Positions 9,146 to 18,208 of a stretch of DNA of 64,000 nt are shown here, piece after piece (the stretch's first letter is position 1; every line of letters begins with the position of its first letter). The DNA comes from Hongsoonwoonella zoysiae (GTDB lineage Bacteria > Pseudomonadota > Alphaproteobacteria > Rhizobiales > Stappiaceae). The stretch is taken from positions 1,989,736 to 2,053,735 of the forward strand of contig NZ_JABRXF010000001.1 of the NCBI RefSeq assembly GCF_013266695.1, written 5' to 3'. The notes beneath the pieces are model-generated. The model saw only the letters and a list, made by a program, of their open reading frames with translations. It searched no databases and was not told where the DNA came from. A program made the translations under genes and the position numbers.

Positions 9146-10330
9146 ATGCCTTGGAGCAACCAGAACGGGGGAGGCTGGAAGGGCGGCGGAAGCGGCGGCC
9201 CTTGGGGCAACCCTGGTGGAGGCGGCGGCGGCGGCCCGTGGGGCGGCGGCCCGCAGCGTGGCGGCGGAGGCGGCAATCCGCCTGATCTGGAAGAGCTGCT
9301 CCGGCGCAGCCAGGACAAGCTGAAAACCGTGCTGCCCGGCGGCGGCGGCAGCCTGGGCGGCAAGGGGATCGCCCTTGCGATTGCGGTCGGCCTGCTGGTC
9401 TGGCTCGGCACCGGCTTTTACCGCGTCCAGTCGAACGAGGTCGGTGTCGAACTGGTCTTCGGCAAGGTGGTGGACCAGGTAGGCGAAGGCCTGAACTACA
9501 ACTGGCCCTATCCGGTGGGCACGGTCTTCACGCCCGAAGTCCTGCGCCTGCGCGAAACGACGGTGGGCCTTGAGGAATTCGTCACCAGCGGTAACGTGCG
9601 CCAGCGCGACGTGACCGAAGAAAGCCTGATGCTGACGGGCGACGAGAACATCGTCGATGTCGACTTTAAGATCCAGTGGCGCATCCGCAACACGCCGGAG
9701 GATGTGTCGAACTTCCTGTTCAACATCCAGAACCCGGAAGGCACGGTGAAGGCGGTGGCTGAAAGCGCCATGCGCGAGGTCGTGGGCGAATCGCGCATCG
9801 ATGCGGTGCTAACCGAAAATCGCGCGCCGATCCAGATCGCGGTGCAGGACCTGATGCAGTCGGCCCTCGACGGTTATGGAGCGGGCATCGAGATTACCCA
9901 GGTGCAGATGCAGAAGGTCGACCCGCCGCAGCAGGTGATCGACGCCTTCCGCGACGTGCAGGCCGCGCGCGCCGACCAGGAGCGCATCCAGAACGAAGCC
10001 CAAGCCTACGCCAACCGCGTCGTGCCGGAAGCGCGCGGTGAAGCCGCCCGCATCACCGAAGCGGCGAACGCCTATCGCGACCAGACGATCGCCGAGGCGA
10101 ACGGCCAGGCGCAGCGTTTCGTCAAGGTCTACGAGGAATACGCCAAGGCGCCGGACGTGACCCGCGAACGCCTCTACCTCGAAACCATCGAAAAGGTGCT
10201 CGGCGCCAATTCCAAGGTGATCATCGACGAGGCGCAGGGCTCGGGCGTGGTGCCGTACCTGCCGCTCGACCAGCTTCGCAACCGGCCGAACACGAACGCG
10301 GGCTCCGCGCTCGGCGGAGGGAGCCAGTGA
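9146..10330 (+). CDS. hflK: FtsH modulator HflK
   Basis: The HflK subunit of the HflKC complex, which surrounds the membrane protease FtsH and limits its access to membrane substrates. The 394-residue protein has an N-terminal Gly/Trp/Asn-rich cytosolic tail (about residues 1-50), one membrane segment (about 70-88), then an SPFH/band 7 domain (RVQSNEVGVELVFGKV; VDFKIQWRI; QMQKVDPPQQVIDAFRDVQAA) and a long Ala/Glu/Arg helix. The ATG at 9146 follows AAAAAGGATG. The hflC gene starts within its stop codon. Confidence 0.96.
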   Translation: MPWSNQNGGGWKGGGSGGPWGNPGGGGGGGPWGGGPQRGGGGGNPPDLEELLRRSQDKLKTVLPGGGGSLGGKGIALAIAVGLLVWLGTGFYRVQSNEVGVELVFGKVVDQVGEGLNYNWPYPVGTVFTPEVLRLRETTVGLEEFVTSGNVRQRDVTEESLMLTGDENIVDVDFKIQWRIRNTPEDVSNFLFNIQNPEGTVKAVAESAMREVVGESRIDAVLTENRAPIQIAVQDLMQSALDGYGAGIEITQVQMQKVDPPQQVIDAFRDVQAARADQERIQNEAQAYANRVVPEARGEAARITEAANAYRDQTIAEANGQAQRFVKVYEEYAKAPDVTRERLYLETIEKVLGANSKVIIDEAQGSGVVPYLPLDQLRNRPNTNAGSALGGGSQ

Positions 10331-11292
10331 TGAAAAACGGACTCTTCGGAATAATCGGCATTCTCGTCGCGGCAGTGGCGGCGCTGGGCTATCTTGCGAC
10401 CTATGTGGTCGACCCGACGCGCCAGGCGCTGGTGCTTCAGTTCGGCGCCGTCAAGGATGCTGTCCGCGATCCCGGGCTGCACTTCAAGACGCCGCTGGTC
10501 CAGAACGTGATCTTCATCGACAAGCGTATTCTGGACCTGAACCTGCCGCCGGTGGAAGCGATCGCAGCTGACAAGAAGCGCCTGCTGGTCGACGCCTTTG
10601 CGCGTTACCGCATCACCAACCCGGTGCTGTTCTACCAGACGGTTAACAATGTCAACGAGGCGAACCAGCGCCTTTCCACCTTCCTGCAGGCGTCGCTACG
10701 CGCGGAACTGGGACGGGCCACCTTCGAGCAGATCGTGCGTGACAACCGGGCCAACCTCATGGAGAAAATCCGTGCCGACGTGAGCTCGAGTGCGGATGCG
10801 ATCGGCATCGACGTAATCGATGTGAAGATCCGCCGCGCGGACCTGCCGCAGGCGAACTCCGAGGCGATCTTCCGCCGCATGCAGACCGAACGCCAGCGCG
10901 AGGCGACGGAAATCCGCGCGCAAGGCGAGGAGCAGGCCCGCAGGACGCGTGCCCGCGCCGACCGCACGGCAACCGTCATCCGCGCCGACGCACAGCGTGA
11001 TGGCGAGATCATCCGCGGTGACGGCGACGCGGAAAGGAACCGCATCTTCGCCGAAGCCTTCAGCAAGGACCCGGAGTTCTTCGCCTTCTACCGCTCCATG
11101 CGCGCCTATGAGGACGGGCTCGGCAACGGCAGCGACACCTCTCTGGTGCTTTCGCCGAACTCCAAGTTCTTCCGCTTCTTCAACAACCCGACGGGCGAGC
11201 AGATCTACCGCAACCGCCCTGAGGACAATGACGGCGGCGGGCCGCCGATCGCGGGCGGCGCGAGCGGACCGGCCCTGGCCGGGGGACAATGA
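10330..11292 (+). CDS. hflC: FtsH modulator HflC
   Basis: Partner of HflK in the periplasm-facing SPFH ring around FtsH. An N-terminal membrane anchor spans about residues 5-25, followed by the band 7 domain (VDPTRQALVLQFG, VDAFARYRITNP, VSSSADAIGIDVIDVKIRRADLP) and a charged helix ending in a Gly/Pro-rich tail. Of the adjacent GTG (10327) and ATG (10330), the ATG is the simpler start and overlaps the hflK stop by one base. The end overlaps the DUF2065 gene by 4 bp. Confidence 0.96.
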   Translation: MKNGLFGIIGILVAAVAALGYLATYVVDPTRQALVLQFGAVKDAVRDPGLHFKTPLVQNVIFIDKRILDLNLPPVEAIAADKKRLLVDAFARYRITNPVLFYQTVNNVNEANQRLSTFLQASLRAELGRATFEQIVRDNRANLMEKIRADVSSSADAIGIDVIDVKIRRADLPQANSEAIFRRMQTERQREATEIRAQGEEQARRTRARADRTATVIRADAQRDGEIIRGDGDAERNRIFAEAFSKDPEFFAFYRSMRAYEDGLGNGSDTSLVLSPNSKFFRFFNNPTGEQIYRNRPEDNDGGGPPIAGGASGPALAGGQ

Positions 11293-11474
11293 GCGATCTC
11301 CTTTCGGCCGTAGGTCTGGTTCTTGCGCTGGAAGGAGCGCTTTACGCGGCAGCGCCCGGCGCGATGAAGAATTTCATGCGCCAGGCGCTGGAGATGCCCG
11401 ATCAACTTCTCAGGACCGCAGGCATTGCCGCACTCGCCGCCGGCGTTTTCGTCGTATGGTTGGTGCGCGGATGA
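11289..11474 (+). CDS. DUF2065 small membrane protein
   Basis: A 61-residue protein with two predicted membrane helices (about residues 5-20 and 41-58) separated by a short basic loop, MKNFMRQALEMPDQLLR. This matches the DUF2065 family, usually encoded directly after hflC. It overlaps hflC by ATGA. Its function is unknown; a small accessory of the HflKC/FtsH assembly is a plausible inference from its constant position. Confidence 0.88.
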   Translation: MSDLLSAVGLVLALEGALYAAAPGAMKNFMRQALEMPDQLLRTAGIAALAAGVFVVWLVRG

Positions 11475-11644
11475 CGCGCCCCGAACATGGTGACAAGGGC
11501 GGATTTGACGCGAATGCGCGTTTCGGCCACGCCTGAAACGGGCAATCATGAAGACAATGCCCGGCGGGCGTCGCCGGTGTGGTAAAAACAAACAAGCAGG
11601 CGTGGTGGAAGACCGCGCCGAGCGCACCTGAAGGAGAGCGGCCC

Positions 11645-13129
11645 ATGGCCAACTCGTTTCCGGCGGCAGGATTCCCGCGGCGCCTCGCGGCGGCGGCTGT
11701 CGCCTGCGTGATCACGGCAAGCCTCGCCGTCATGCCGCCGGCACCAGCACTTGCGCACGGCCCGGACAGCGTGCCGGACCTTGCCGAAAGGCTTCTCGAC
11801 GCGGTGGTCAACATTTCCACCGCGCAAACGGTGACGGCGCGACGCTCCGTGCCCCTGCCGCAGGTTCCCGAAGGTTCTCCCTTCCAGGAATTCTTCGACG
11901 AGTTCTTCAACCGCGAAAACCAGAACGGCGACCAGCCGCGGCGCGTGCAGTCGCTCGGCTCGGGCTTCGTCATCGACGGAACGAAGGGCATCATCGTCAC
12001 GAACAACCACGTGATTGACGGCGCCGACGAGGTGACCGTCAATTTCAACGACGGCACGAAGCTGCCGGCGGAAGTGCTCGGCACCGACCCGAAGACCGAT
12101 ATCGCCGTCCTGAAGATAGAGCCGGAAAGGCCGATGCCGGATGTCGACTTCGGCGATTCCGAGAGCTTGCGCGTCGGCGACTGGGTGATGGCGATCGGTA
12201 ACCCCTTCGGCCTCGGCGGCACGGTGACGACGGGCATCGTTTCGGCACGTAACCGCGACATCAACTCCGGCCCCTACGACAACTACATCCAGACCGATGC
12301 CTCCATCAACCGGGGCAACTCGGGCGGGCCGCTGTTCAACCAGGACGGCGAGGTCATCGGCATCAACACGGCGATCATCTCGCCGTCGGGCGGATCTATC
12401 GGCATCGGCTTCGCCATCCCCTCGCAAACGGCGATGCGCGTCATCGACCAGCTTCGCGAATTCGGCGAGACGCGGCGCGGCTGGCTCGGCGTGCGCATCC
12501 AGCAGGTGACGGACGAGATCGCCGAAAGCCTGGGCATGAAATCCGCCGAGGGCGCGCTGGTCGCCGGCGTCACCGAAGGCGGACCGGCGGCTGCCGCCGG
12601 CCTTGAGCCCGGAGACGTGATCCTGCGCTTCGACGGGCGCGACGTGCCCGCGATGCGGGACCTGCCGCGCATGGTGGCCGATACCGCCATCGGCAAGCAG
12701 GTGGAGGTCATCGTCCTGCGCAAGGGCGAGGAAATTACCGTCATGGTGGAGCTTGGCCGCCTTGAGGAAGCCAACCTCGACGAGGAAGTCGGCGCGGAAG
12801 GCGGAAAGAAGCAGGACGAGCCCGAAAAGGACACCGTGCTCGGCATGGAGCTTTCGGAGCTGACGGACGAGCTGCGCAAGGAGCACAACATCAACGAGGA
12901 CGTGAAGGGCGTGCTCGTGACCAAGGTCGAGCCCGGCACTTCGGCTGAGGAAAAGCGTGTGCAGGCCGGCGACGTGATCGTGGAAGTGGCGCAGGAGCCC
13001 GTCTCCTCTCCCGCCGACGTGGTCAAGCAGATCGACCGGCTGAAGCAGTACGACCGGAAATCCGCCCTGCTGCTGCTCGCCAACGGACGCGGCGAGTTGC
13101 GCTTCGTGCCGGTGAGAGTGGAAGACTGA
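11645..13129 (+). CDS. degP: Periplasmic serine protease/chaperone DegP (HtrA family)
   Basis: Degrades or refolds damaged envelope proteins. The 494-residue precursor has a signal peptide (about residues 1-37, ending ALAHG), a trypsin-like domain with the triad at about His122 (TNNHVI), Asp152 (KTDIAVLKI) and Ser226 (GNSGGP), then two PDZ domains (about 285-375 and 400-490) joined by an acidic linker. The ATG at 11645 follows GAAGGAGAG. It lies 170 bp after the hflKC operon on the same strand, so membrane and periplasmic quality control sit together. A strong terminator follows. Confidence 0.96.
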   Translation: MANSFPAAGFPRRLAAAAVACVITASLAVMPPAPALAHGPDSVPDLAERLLDAVVNISTAQTVTARRSVPLPQVPEGSPFQEFFDEFFNRENQNGDQPRRVQSLGSGFVIDGTKGIIVTNNHVIDGADEVTVNFNDGTKLPAEVLGTDPKTDIAVLKIEPERPMPDVDFGDSESLRVGDWVMAIGNPFGLGGTVTTGIVSARNRDINSGPYDNYIQTDASINRGNSGGPLFNQDGEVIGINTAIISPSGGSIGIGFAIPSQTAMRVIDQLREFGETRRGWLGVRIQQVTDEIAESLGMKSAEGALVAGVTEGGPAAAAGLEPGDVILRFDGRDVPAMRDLPRMVADTAIGKQVEVIVLRKGEEITVMVELGRLEEANLDEEVGAEGGKKQDEPEKDTVLGMELSELTDELRKEHNINEDVKGVLVTKVEPGTSAEEKRVQAGDVIVEVAQEPVSSPADVVKQIDRLKQYDRKSALLLLANGRGELRFVPVRVED

Positions 13130-13149
13130 ACGCCTGAACTTTCGGGCCA

Positions 13150-13188
13150 ACAAAAACGCCGCTTCCGGGCAGGGAGCGGCGTTTTTGT
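13150..13188. terminator. Strong intrinsic terminator after degP
   Basis: Perfect 14-bp arms, ACAAAAACGCCGCT (13150-13163) and AGCGGCGTTTTTGT (13175-13188), enclose an 11-nt loop, with a T run on the plus strand and a matching one on the minus strand. It can end degP transcription and also the convergent cyclase transcript. Confidence 0.93.
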
Positions 13189-13291
13189 TTTGGGCTGATG
13201 GTTGTGCGGCAAGGATATTCCCGAGATATCGGTTCTGCGCCGATTTCCTGGCGAGCGGAAGATCCCTTCGGCGAAAAGGCGTTCAAGCCAG

Positions 13292-15385
13292 TTACTGATT
13301 GCGCTTTTTCCGCACGGCACGGGCGGTTTCAGATGCCTTCGAGCTTAGCGTCCTTTTGTGTTCGGGCGAATTATTATGAGACAAGAGGCTTTCCAATGCC
13401 CCCTTCAGACTTCTCTCCGCCCGGCGTCGATCATCTGCATTCATGGCCTCGAGATCCAGTTCAAGGCGAAGATGTGCATGATTTTCCTGAATACGCCGGC
13501 GTTCGCGGCCGAGATTCTCGTAGCTGTCGACAACCCGGTAGGTCGCTACCGGATAGGCCACGCCTCTCACTTCCGCCATGCCTCGCTCCTCACAGAAAAT
13601 CGCTTCGCTGACATGCGCGAAGGTTTCGAAAGAGATCAGGATTTCGCCCGGTTCCGCCATTTCTTCAAGCCGGGCGGCGATATTCACGGCACTGCCGATG
13701 ATGGTGTAATCCATTCGGTCTTCGCTGCCGAAATTGCCCACGGTGCAGTAGCCCGTGTGGATGCCCATCCGCACTTTCAGCGGCTTTTCAATGCCGGCTT
13801 CGCGCCATGCGTCCTGAAGTTCCCGCATCCGGCGGCGCATGGCGATCGCCATCAAGACGCAGGCCAGTGCGTCGTTCTTTACGCCCGATGTCTCGGGGTC
13901 GCCGAAGAAGATCAGGATCGCGTCGCCCACATATTTGTCGATCGTGGCTCCGTGATCGAGAGCGATGCGGGACATCTCGGTCAGGTATTGGTTGAGCAGT
14001 TGTGTCAGTTCCTCCGACTCAAGCCGGTCGGCTGTTTCGGTGAAGCGGGCGATATCCGAGAAAAAGATCGTCAGTTTTTTGCGGCTGCTTGCAACCTTCA
14101 CTTCCTGCTTGCCGGAAAAAATCGAATCATAGACCTGAGGCGAAAGATATTTGGCGAGTTGCTTCGAGAGTTGTTCGAGTGCGCCTGATTTTTCGGCAAG
14201 CTTGGTCTCGCGATCGTCTATCACCGCCATGTAATGCCTCAGCGAGGTCGAGATTTCTCCGATTTCATCCGGGATCGGGTCTGCAAATGTCCGGTCGCGG
14301 GTTTCTGCGAATGTGCGCAGCGCATCGCGAATTCGGTCCAACCTGCCGAATACGCGGCGCTTCAGGACATACCAGATGAAAAAGTTCCCGATAGCAAATG
14401 CAAGCGCCACAACAAAAATCGAGGCGAGGGTGAGACGCGTGGTGTCGTTTACCCGCGCGACTTGCGCCTCAAGTTCATTGCTGGCGCGCCAGAACGTGTT
14501 GCTGGCGCTGCTGAGCAGCCGGTTGGCGACAAACGAATTCTCTTCAGCGAGAGCCTTGATCCTGAATTCGTTCGCCAGTGCCAATGCTTTATCGGCATAG
14601 ACTTTGTCCTTCTGCCCGGACCAGAACTCGACGAACCTCCGAACCGCGACGACCCGCTCGTCGACATTCTTTGACAACGAGTTGTCGCCGGCTGCAAGTG
14701 TCTCGACCAGGACTTGAACATCCGAGTCGATCTCCTCCTGGTTATGCGATAGACGGGCGCGGTTAGGGTCGAGGAGCAAATTCAGGGTCTTAAGGATGGC
14801 CCTGCTTCCGGCTTCCCCCACGTGCGCCAAAAAGATCGCATTACCATCGGGAGCTATCCCTTCCCGCTGCGCGCCCGTGCCTTTACCATCTGACAGGACC
14901 TCAAGCAGCCCGCGCAGGAAGATATCGTGATCCTCGAGCCGTTCGCTGATCGCGATCTGTTCACGCACAACATCAGTCAGGGCTGCCAGATTGGCAGTCA
15001 GGAGATCGCCATTTTTCCGGAGGGTGTTTGAGGGGTCCTCATCCCCATATAGTCCGTCGAGTTCCTCGATCAGTGTTTTCTGCGAGGTCTCCTTGTCATT
15101 GATGCGAGAAAGTAATGTATCGAATTCACTTCGCGAGGGGTTGCTGCTAAGCGCCGGTGCGATTGAACTGGTCGCAGAGGCCTCCTGGGAAAGCTGGGCA
15201 AGTTTTACCAGTCGAGGGAGAGCGTTATCGCGCAACTGCGAAAGTTCGGACCGTATTTCGAACAGGCGAACGCTCATCACGATCAGTCCGATCAACACGA
15301 GACCCGCGATGCCGGCAAAAATGGCGAATAACAGGGTCGAGATGCGCCGTCGCACCCTTGTTTCCACGATGTCGGGGGACGCCAC
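13292..15385 (-). CDS. Membrane-bound class III adenylate/guanylate cyclase with periplasmic sensor
   Basis: A 697-residue protein. A first membrane helix spans about residues 15-40, a periplasmic helical region about 40-325, a second helix about 328-352, a HAMP-like stretch to about 400, and a class III cyclase domain about 430-600 (FFSDIARFTE and VGDAILIFFGDPE with the metal Asp residues; MGIHTGYCTVGNFG; YTIIGSAVNIAARLE). The C-terminal tail is basic. It should make cAMP in response to an external signal. Its gene starts 12 bp after a solute-binding-protein gene on the same strand, suggesting that protein delivers the ligand. Confidence 0.9.
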   Translation of the reverse strand: MASPDIVETRVRRRISTLLFAIFAGIAGLVLIGLIVMSVRLFEIRSELSQLRDNALPRLVKLAQLSQEASATSSIAPALSSNPSRSEFDTLLSRINDKETSQKTLIEELDGLYGDEDPSNTLRKNGDLLTANLAALTDVVREQIAISERLEDHDIFLRGLLEVLSDGKGTGAQREGIAPDGNAIFLAHVGEAGSRAILKTLNLLLDPNRARLSHNQEEIDSDVQVLVETLAAGDNSLSKNVDERVVAVRRFVEFWSGQKDKVYADKALALANEFRIKALAEENSFVANRLLSSASNTFWRASNELEAQVARVNDTTRLTLASIFVVALAFAIGNFFIWYVLKRRVFGRLDRIRDALRTFAETRDRTFADPIPDEIGEISTSLRHYMAVIDDRETKLAEKSGALEQLSKQLAKYLSPQVYDSIFSGKQEVKVASSRKKLTIFFSDIARFTETADRLESEELTQLLNQYLTEMSRIALDHGATIDKYVGDAILIFFGDPETSGVKNDALACVLMAIAMRRRMRELQDAWREAGIEKPLKVRMGIHTGYCTVGNFGSEDRMDYTIIGSAVNIAARLEEMAEPGEILISFETFAHVSEAIFCEERGMAEVRGVAYPVATYRVVDSYENLGRERRRIQENHAHLRLELDLEAMNADDRRRAERSLKGALESLLSHNNSPEHKRTLSSKASETARAVRKKRNQ

Positions 15386-15397
15386 GGCAGGAGCCCG

Positions 15398-16429
15398 CTA
15401 ACGGAAGGGCGGGGTGTACAACAAGCCGCCATCCTTCCAGAGCCGGTTGGCCCCGCGTTTCATCTTCATTTCGCTGCCTTCGCCGAGATAGCGACCGAAA
15501 ATCTCGCCGTAGTTCCCCGCACCCGAGATGACATTGCGCGCCCAGTACGGCGACAGGCCTACCGCTTCGCTGCCGGGGCTCTCATCAACGCCAAGGAGCC
15601 GACGTACCACCGGGTCGCGACTTTCCAGGTGATCGCGATAATTCTCGCTTGTGATGCCCTTTTCCTCGGCAAGGATGGTGGCGAAGATCGCCCAGCGAAC
15701 GACATTCCCCCACATCATATCCATTGTGCTGACATAGGCGACGAGCGGCTCCTTCGAGATGATCTCGTCGTGCAAGACATAATTGTGGGGGTCATCCATC
15801 GCCGCGGACCGCATAGTCGCCAGCGCAAACCGATCCGTCGTGAGCAGGTCGCATCGCCGCGAGAAGAATGCATCGTTGCGGCCTTGCGAAGATTCGAATG
15901 CTTCAACGCGCCAGGAAAGGCCATGAAGCGCAATATAGTCCTCAAGATTGCCTATCGTCGTGGTGGCTCGGGATACGCAAACGGTCGCGTCGGAAAGCTC
16001 TGCAAGAGCGCCTTGAACAGTGCCCCGGTGCGACATGAAGCCTTGCCCGTCATAGTAAAGCACAGCGGCGGGCGTCAGCTTCAAGGACATGTCCCGGGAG
16101 AAGGTCCATGTGACATTCGACACGTAGATATCGACTTCCCCTTCGGAGACGCTCTGCAATCCGTAACGGATCAGCGTCGGCGACATTTCAACCGCATTGC
16201 GGTCGCCAAAGAGCGCAAGCGCCACAACCCGGCAGAATTCGGGGAAAAATCCCTCATATCCGGTTTCGCCAATACGCGTATCGCCGACGAGACGATTGCC
16301 GATCGCGCATTTTACGTAGCCACGCTCTCGCACGCGGTCGAGGATACTTTCAGACGCCGCCGTCGCTTCGCCAAATGCCAGCGAGAAAAGAAGTGCTGAG
16401 AATACAATAATAGCCGTGAAAGGTTTCAT
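15398..16429 (-). CDS. Periplasmic amino-acid-binding-like protein (AapJ type) without a transporter
   Basis: A 343-residue precursor with a signal peptide (about residues 1-24, ending ATAASES) and the layout of general L-amino-acid-binding proteins: LDRVRERGYVKCAIG, GYEGFFPEFCRVVALALFGD, a second lobe, and the late WGNVVRWAIFATILAEEKG and LSPYWARNVISGAGNYGEIFGR blocks characteristic of AapJ. No ABC permease or ATPase genes are nearby; the only partner is the downstream membrane cyclase. I infer a signalling rather than uptake role, with moderate certainty. Confidence 0.85.
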   Translation of the reverse strand: MKPFTAIIVFSALLFSLAFGEATAASESILDRVRERGYVKCAIGNRLVGDTRIGETGYEGFFPEFCRVVALALFGDRNAVEMSPTLIRYGLQSVSEGEVDIYVSNVTWTFSRDMSLKLTPAAVLYYDGQGFMSHRGTVQGALAELSDATVCVSRATTTIGNLEDYIALHGLSWRVEAFESSQGRNDAFFSRRCDLLTTDRFALATMRSAAMDDPHNYVLHDEIISKEPLVAYVSTMDMMWGNVVRWAIFATILAEEKGITSENYRDHLESRDPVVRRLLGVDESPGSEAVGLSPYWARNVISGAGNYGEIFGRYLGEGSEMKMKRGANRLWKDGGLLYTPPFR

Positions 16430-16838
16430 GAACGACCTCTCCGGTATTTTAGCACAGGTTATGCATACGAGCGATCTGGGCGCGTCTTGCCAGGAAAAGC
16501 GGGTGATTTTCCTTAATCGGTCTCAGTAAATTAGGGCTCAGACCCTAGGTCACGTGATCGTGCGCGGCGCCTATCCTGGAGGCACAAACTGGCTCGGACG
16601 TTCCCGCGTTGATCCTGATTATTCCGCTCAAATCCAGGACCCGGTTGGATGCTCGATGCGGCCAAGCCGATCCGGATCCCGCGTGCGCGGGCTACGATTG
16701 AACCTTCCGCCCGGCAAGCGGGAGTTCGTTCTCGTTGGCGAGTGAGAGAGCATGGATGCCCTTGTCGCCGCGCGGCCGGCGATGATCGCCTCGCTCGACA
16801 AGTCGCGCGATTTGCTGGAAGGCCTTGGCGGCGATCTG

Positions 16839-16887
16839 GAGCATATCCCGCAAAATCCGAATCGGATTTCGCGATAAGGATATGCTC
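16839..16887. repeat. Palindromic intergenic element (RIME-like)
   Basis: GAGCATATC (16839-16847) is inverted as GATATGCTC (16879-16887), enclosing an inner palindrome GCAAAATCCGA/TCGGATTTCGC. Structures of this size and pattern are typical dispersed rhizobial palindromes. Confidence 0.75.
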
Positions 16888-16927
16888 ATTGAATCCGGCT
16901 CCGTAAGCCGACCGCAAGACATTGAAT

Positions 16928-16979
16928 CTGGAGCGAATTCTGATCACGAAAGCGGTTCCGCTTTCGTGGAAAGCGCTCT
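16928..16979. repeat. 52-bp dispersed palindromic repeat, copy 1
   Basis: The core is CACGAAAGCGG-TT-CCGCTTTCGTG, flanked by GAGCG and CGCTC. A second copy at 61246-61297 differs at 3 of 52 positions and has the same orientation. It could fold as a cruciform or an RNA hairpin. Confidence 0.85.
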
Positions 16980-17233
16980 TGGCGTGACGGACCCGCGCTC
17001 CGGCGAGGTTGTCATCGAAAGGTGGCCATAGGCGGATTTCGCCTGAAATTCCACTAATGAACGTATGCGCATGCGAAGCAGCGGCCTTGTCAAGCCGGCG
17101 CGGAGTGGTACCGGGCGGAAACATTCATAAAAATCAGTAACGTTACGGCATTCTTTTGCTTTGGTTGGCGCCGCCCGTGCGGCAAGATAGCCCTTCGGGG
17201 CTGATGTTTGCGCCGCCGAGGGAGGAATGCGTC

Positions 17234-18208
17234 ATGCCGGCGAGCGGGGCCTGCGCATTTGAAGCGCTTATCGCGGCCTTTCACGGCACGCTGCCGCCGG
17301 ATGACGGGTGGGGCGGCGTCATAGAAGTGGCGAACCGCCATCTCGTCGCGCCCGCGCTTTTCACCTCGCTTCGGGAGGGCGGGCTGCTTCAACATGTGCC
17401 GGAGGAGGCGCGCTCCTATCTCGCGTTTCTTCATGAACGTAACGAGGAACGTAACCGCAGCTTGCACGCGCAGGCCACAGAGTGCATCGAGGCGTTGAAC
17501 GAGGCCGGGGTCGAACCGCTGCTCATCAAGGGAACGGCCCTTCTGATGCTGCTTGACGCAAAGCGCCTCGGCTGCCGGATGATGAGCGATCTTGACATGC
17601 TCGTGACGGAGGCGGACAGGGCGGCGGCGCTGGCGCGGATCGGGCGACTTGGCTATGCGGCGCTGGAGGATGCCGCCGGCCCGCATGCGCTGGGAAAGTT
17701 CTTCCGCCCGAAGGATGCCGCAGCCCTTGACCTGCACATGAGGCCGCCCGGGCCCCAACGCCTGTTTGCGGATGAGGCGCCGGGCGCAAGGCGCGAGGTG
17801 AGGCAGGGGCGGCTGCGCTTCTTCGTTCCCTCCAATGAGGAATGGATCGTCCAGCTTATTGCCCACGACATGATCCGCGACCGCCGGCTGTTCTCAGGTA
17901 TCGTCGATCTTCGCAGGTTGCTGGATTGCCGCGAGGTTTCCGCCATGGGCGGGACGGTGGATTGGGATGCGGTCCGCCGCCGCCTCGCCTCGCCGATGCT
18001 TGCGCTTGCCCGTGAGGTGTTTTTTCTCAATCTGGAGCGCTTCGCGGGTGTTCCCGTCAACGGGCGGAAGGCGGGGGTGCTCGCGCGGCTTTTCCATCGC
18101 CGTCAACTGGCGATCGAATGCAACCCTGCCGTTCGCCGCCTGGACGGGCGCGTGATTGCTACGCTTCTTGCGATCTGGAGGGGGACACGGGGAATGATAC
18201 GGCAATGA
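17234..18208 (+). CDS. Nucleotidyltransferase family protein (NTP_transf_5-like)
   Basis: A 324-residue protein of the uncharacterised nucleotidyltransferase family often found with PqqD and HprK-like genes. Active-site features are LIKGTALL (about residue 98) followed by MMSDLDMLV with the paired Asp residues; the rest is helical. The ATG at 17234 follows GGGAGGAATG, better than the frame start at 17156. Its stop overlaps the next gene by ATGA, so both proteins are made together. The donor nucleotide and acceptor are unknown; modification of a peptide or small molecule is inferred from the neighbours. Confidence 0.82.
   Translation: MPASGACAFEALIAAFHGTLPPDDGWGGVIEVANRHLVAPALFTSLREGGLLQHVPEEARSYLAFLHERNEERNRSLHAQATECIEALNEAGVEPLLIKGTALLMLLDAKRLGCRMMSDLDMLVTEADRAAALARIGRLGYAALEDAAGPHALGKFFRPKDAAALDLHMRPPGPQRLFADEAPGARREVRQGRLRFFVPSNEEWIVQLIAHDMIRDRRLFSGIVDLRRLLDCREVSAMGGTVDWDAVRRRLASPMLALAREVFFLNLERFAGVPVNGRKAGVLARLFHRRQLAIECNPAVRRLDGRVIATLLAIWRGTRGMIRQ

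Larger units (their letters stand above)
16430..17233. other. Long intergenic region with palindromic repeats
   Basis: About 800 bp without a convincing gene. A 42-codon frame at 16752-16877 (start MDALVAARPAM) ends inside the first palindrome and could be a gene remnant. The right half holds two rhizobial-type palindromes (separate entries) flanked by ATTGAATCCGG/ATTGAATCTGG. No RNA gene was recognised. Minus-strand frames across 16531-17124 have no protein-like composition. Confidence 0.6.

Noticed and set aside
11546-13153. Minus-strand frame opposite degP
   Set aside because: It mirrors degP and has no recognisable domains or ribosome site; degP has the full triad and PDZ motifs.
16531-17124. 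Minus-strand 197-codon frame in the long intergenic gap
   Set aside because: Composition is not protein-like, no ribosome site was found, and it crosses two palindromic repeats.
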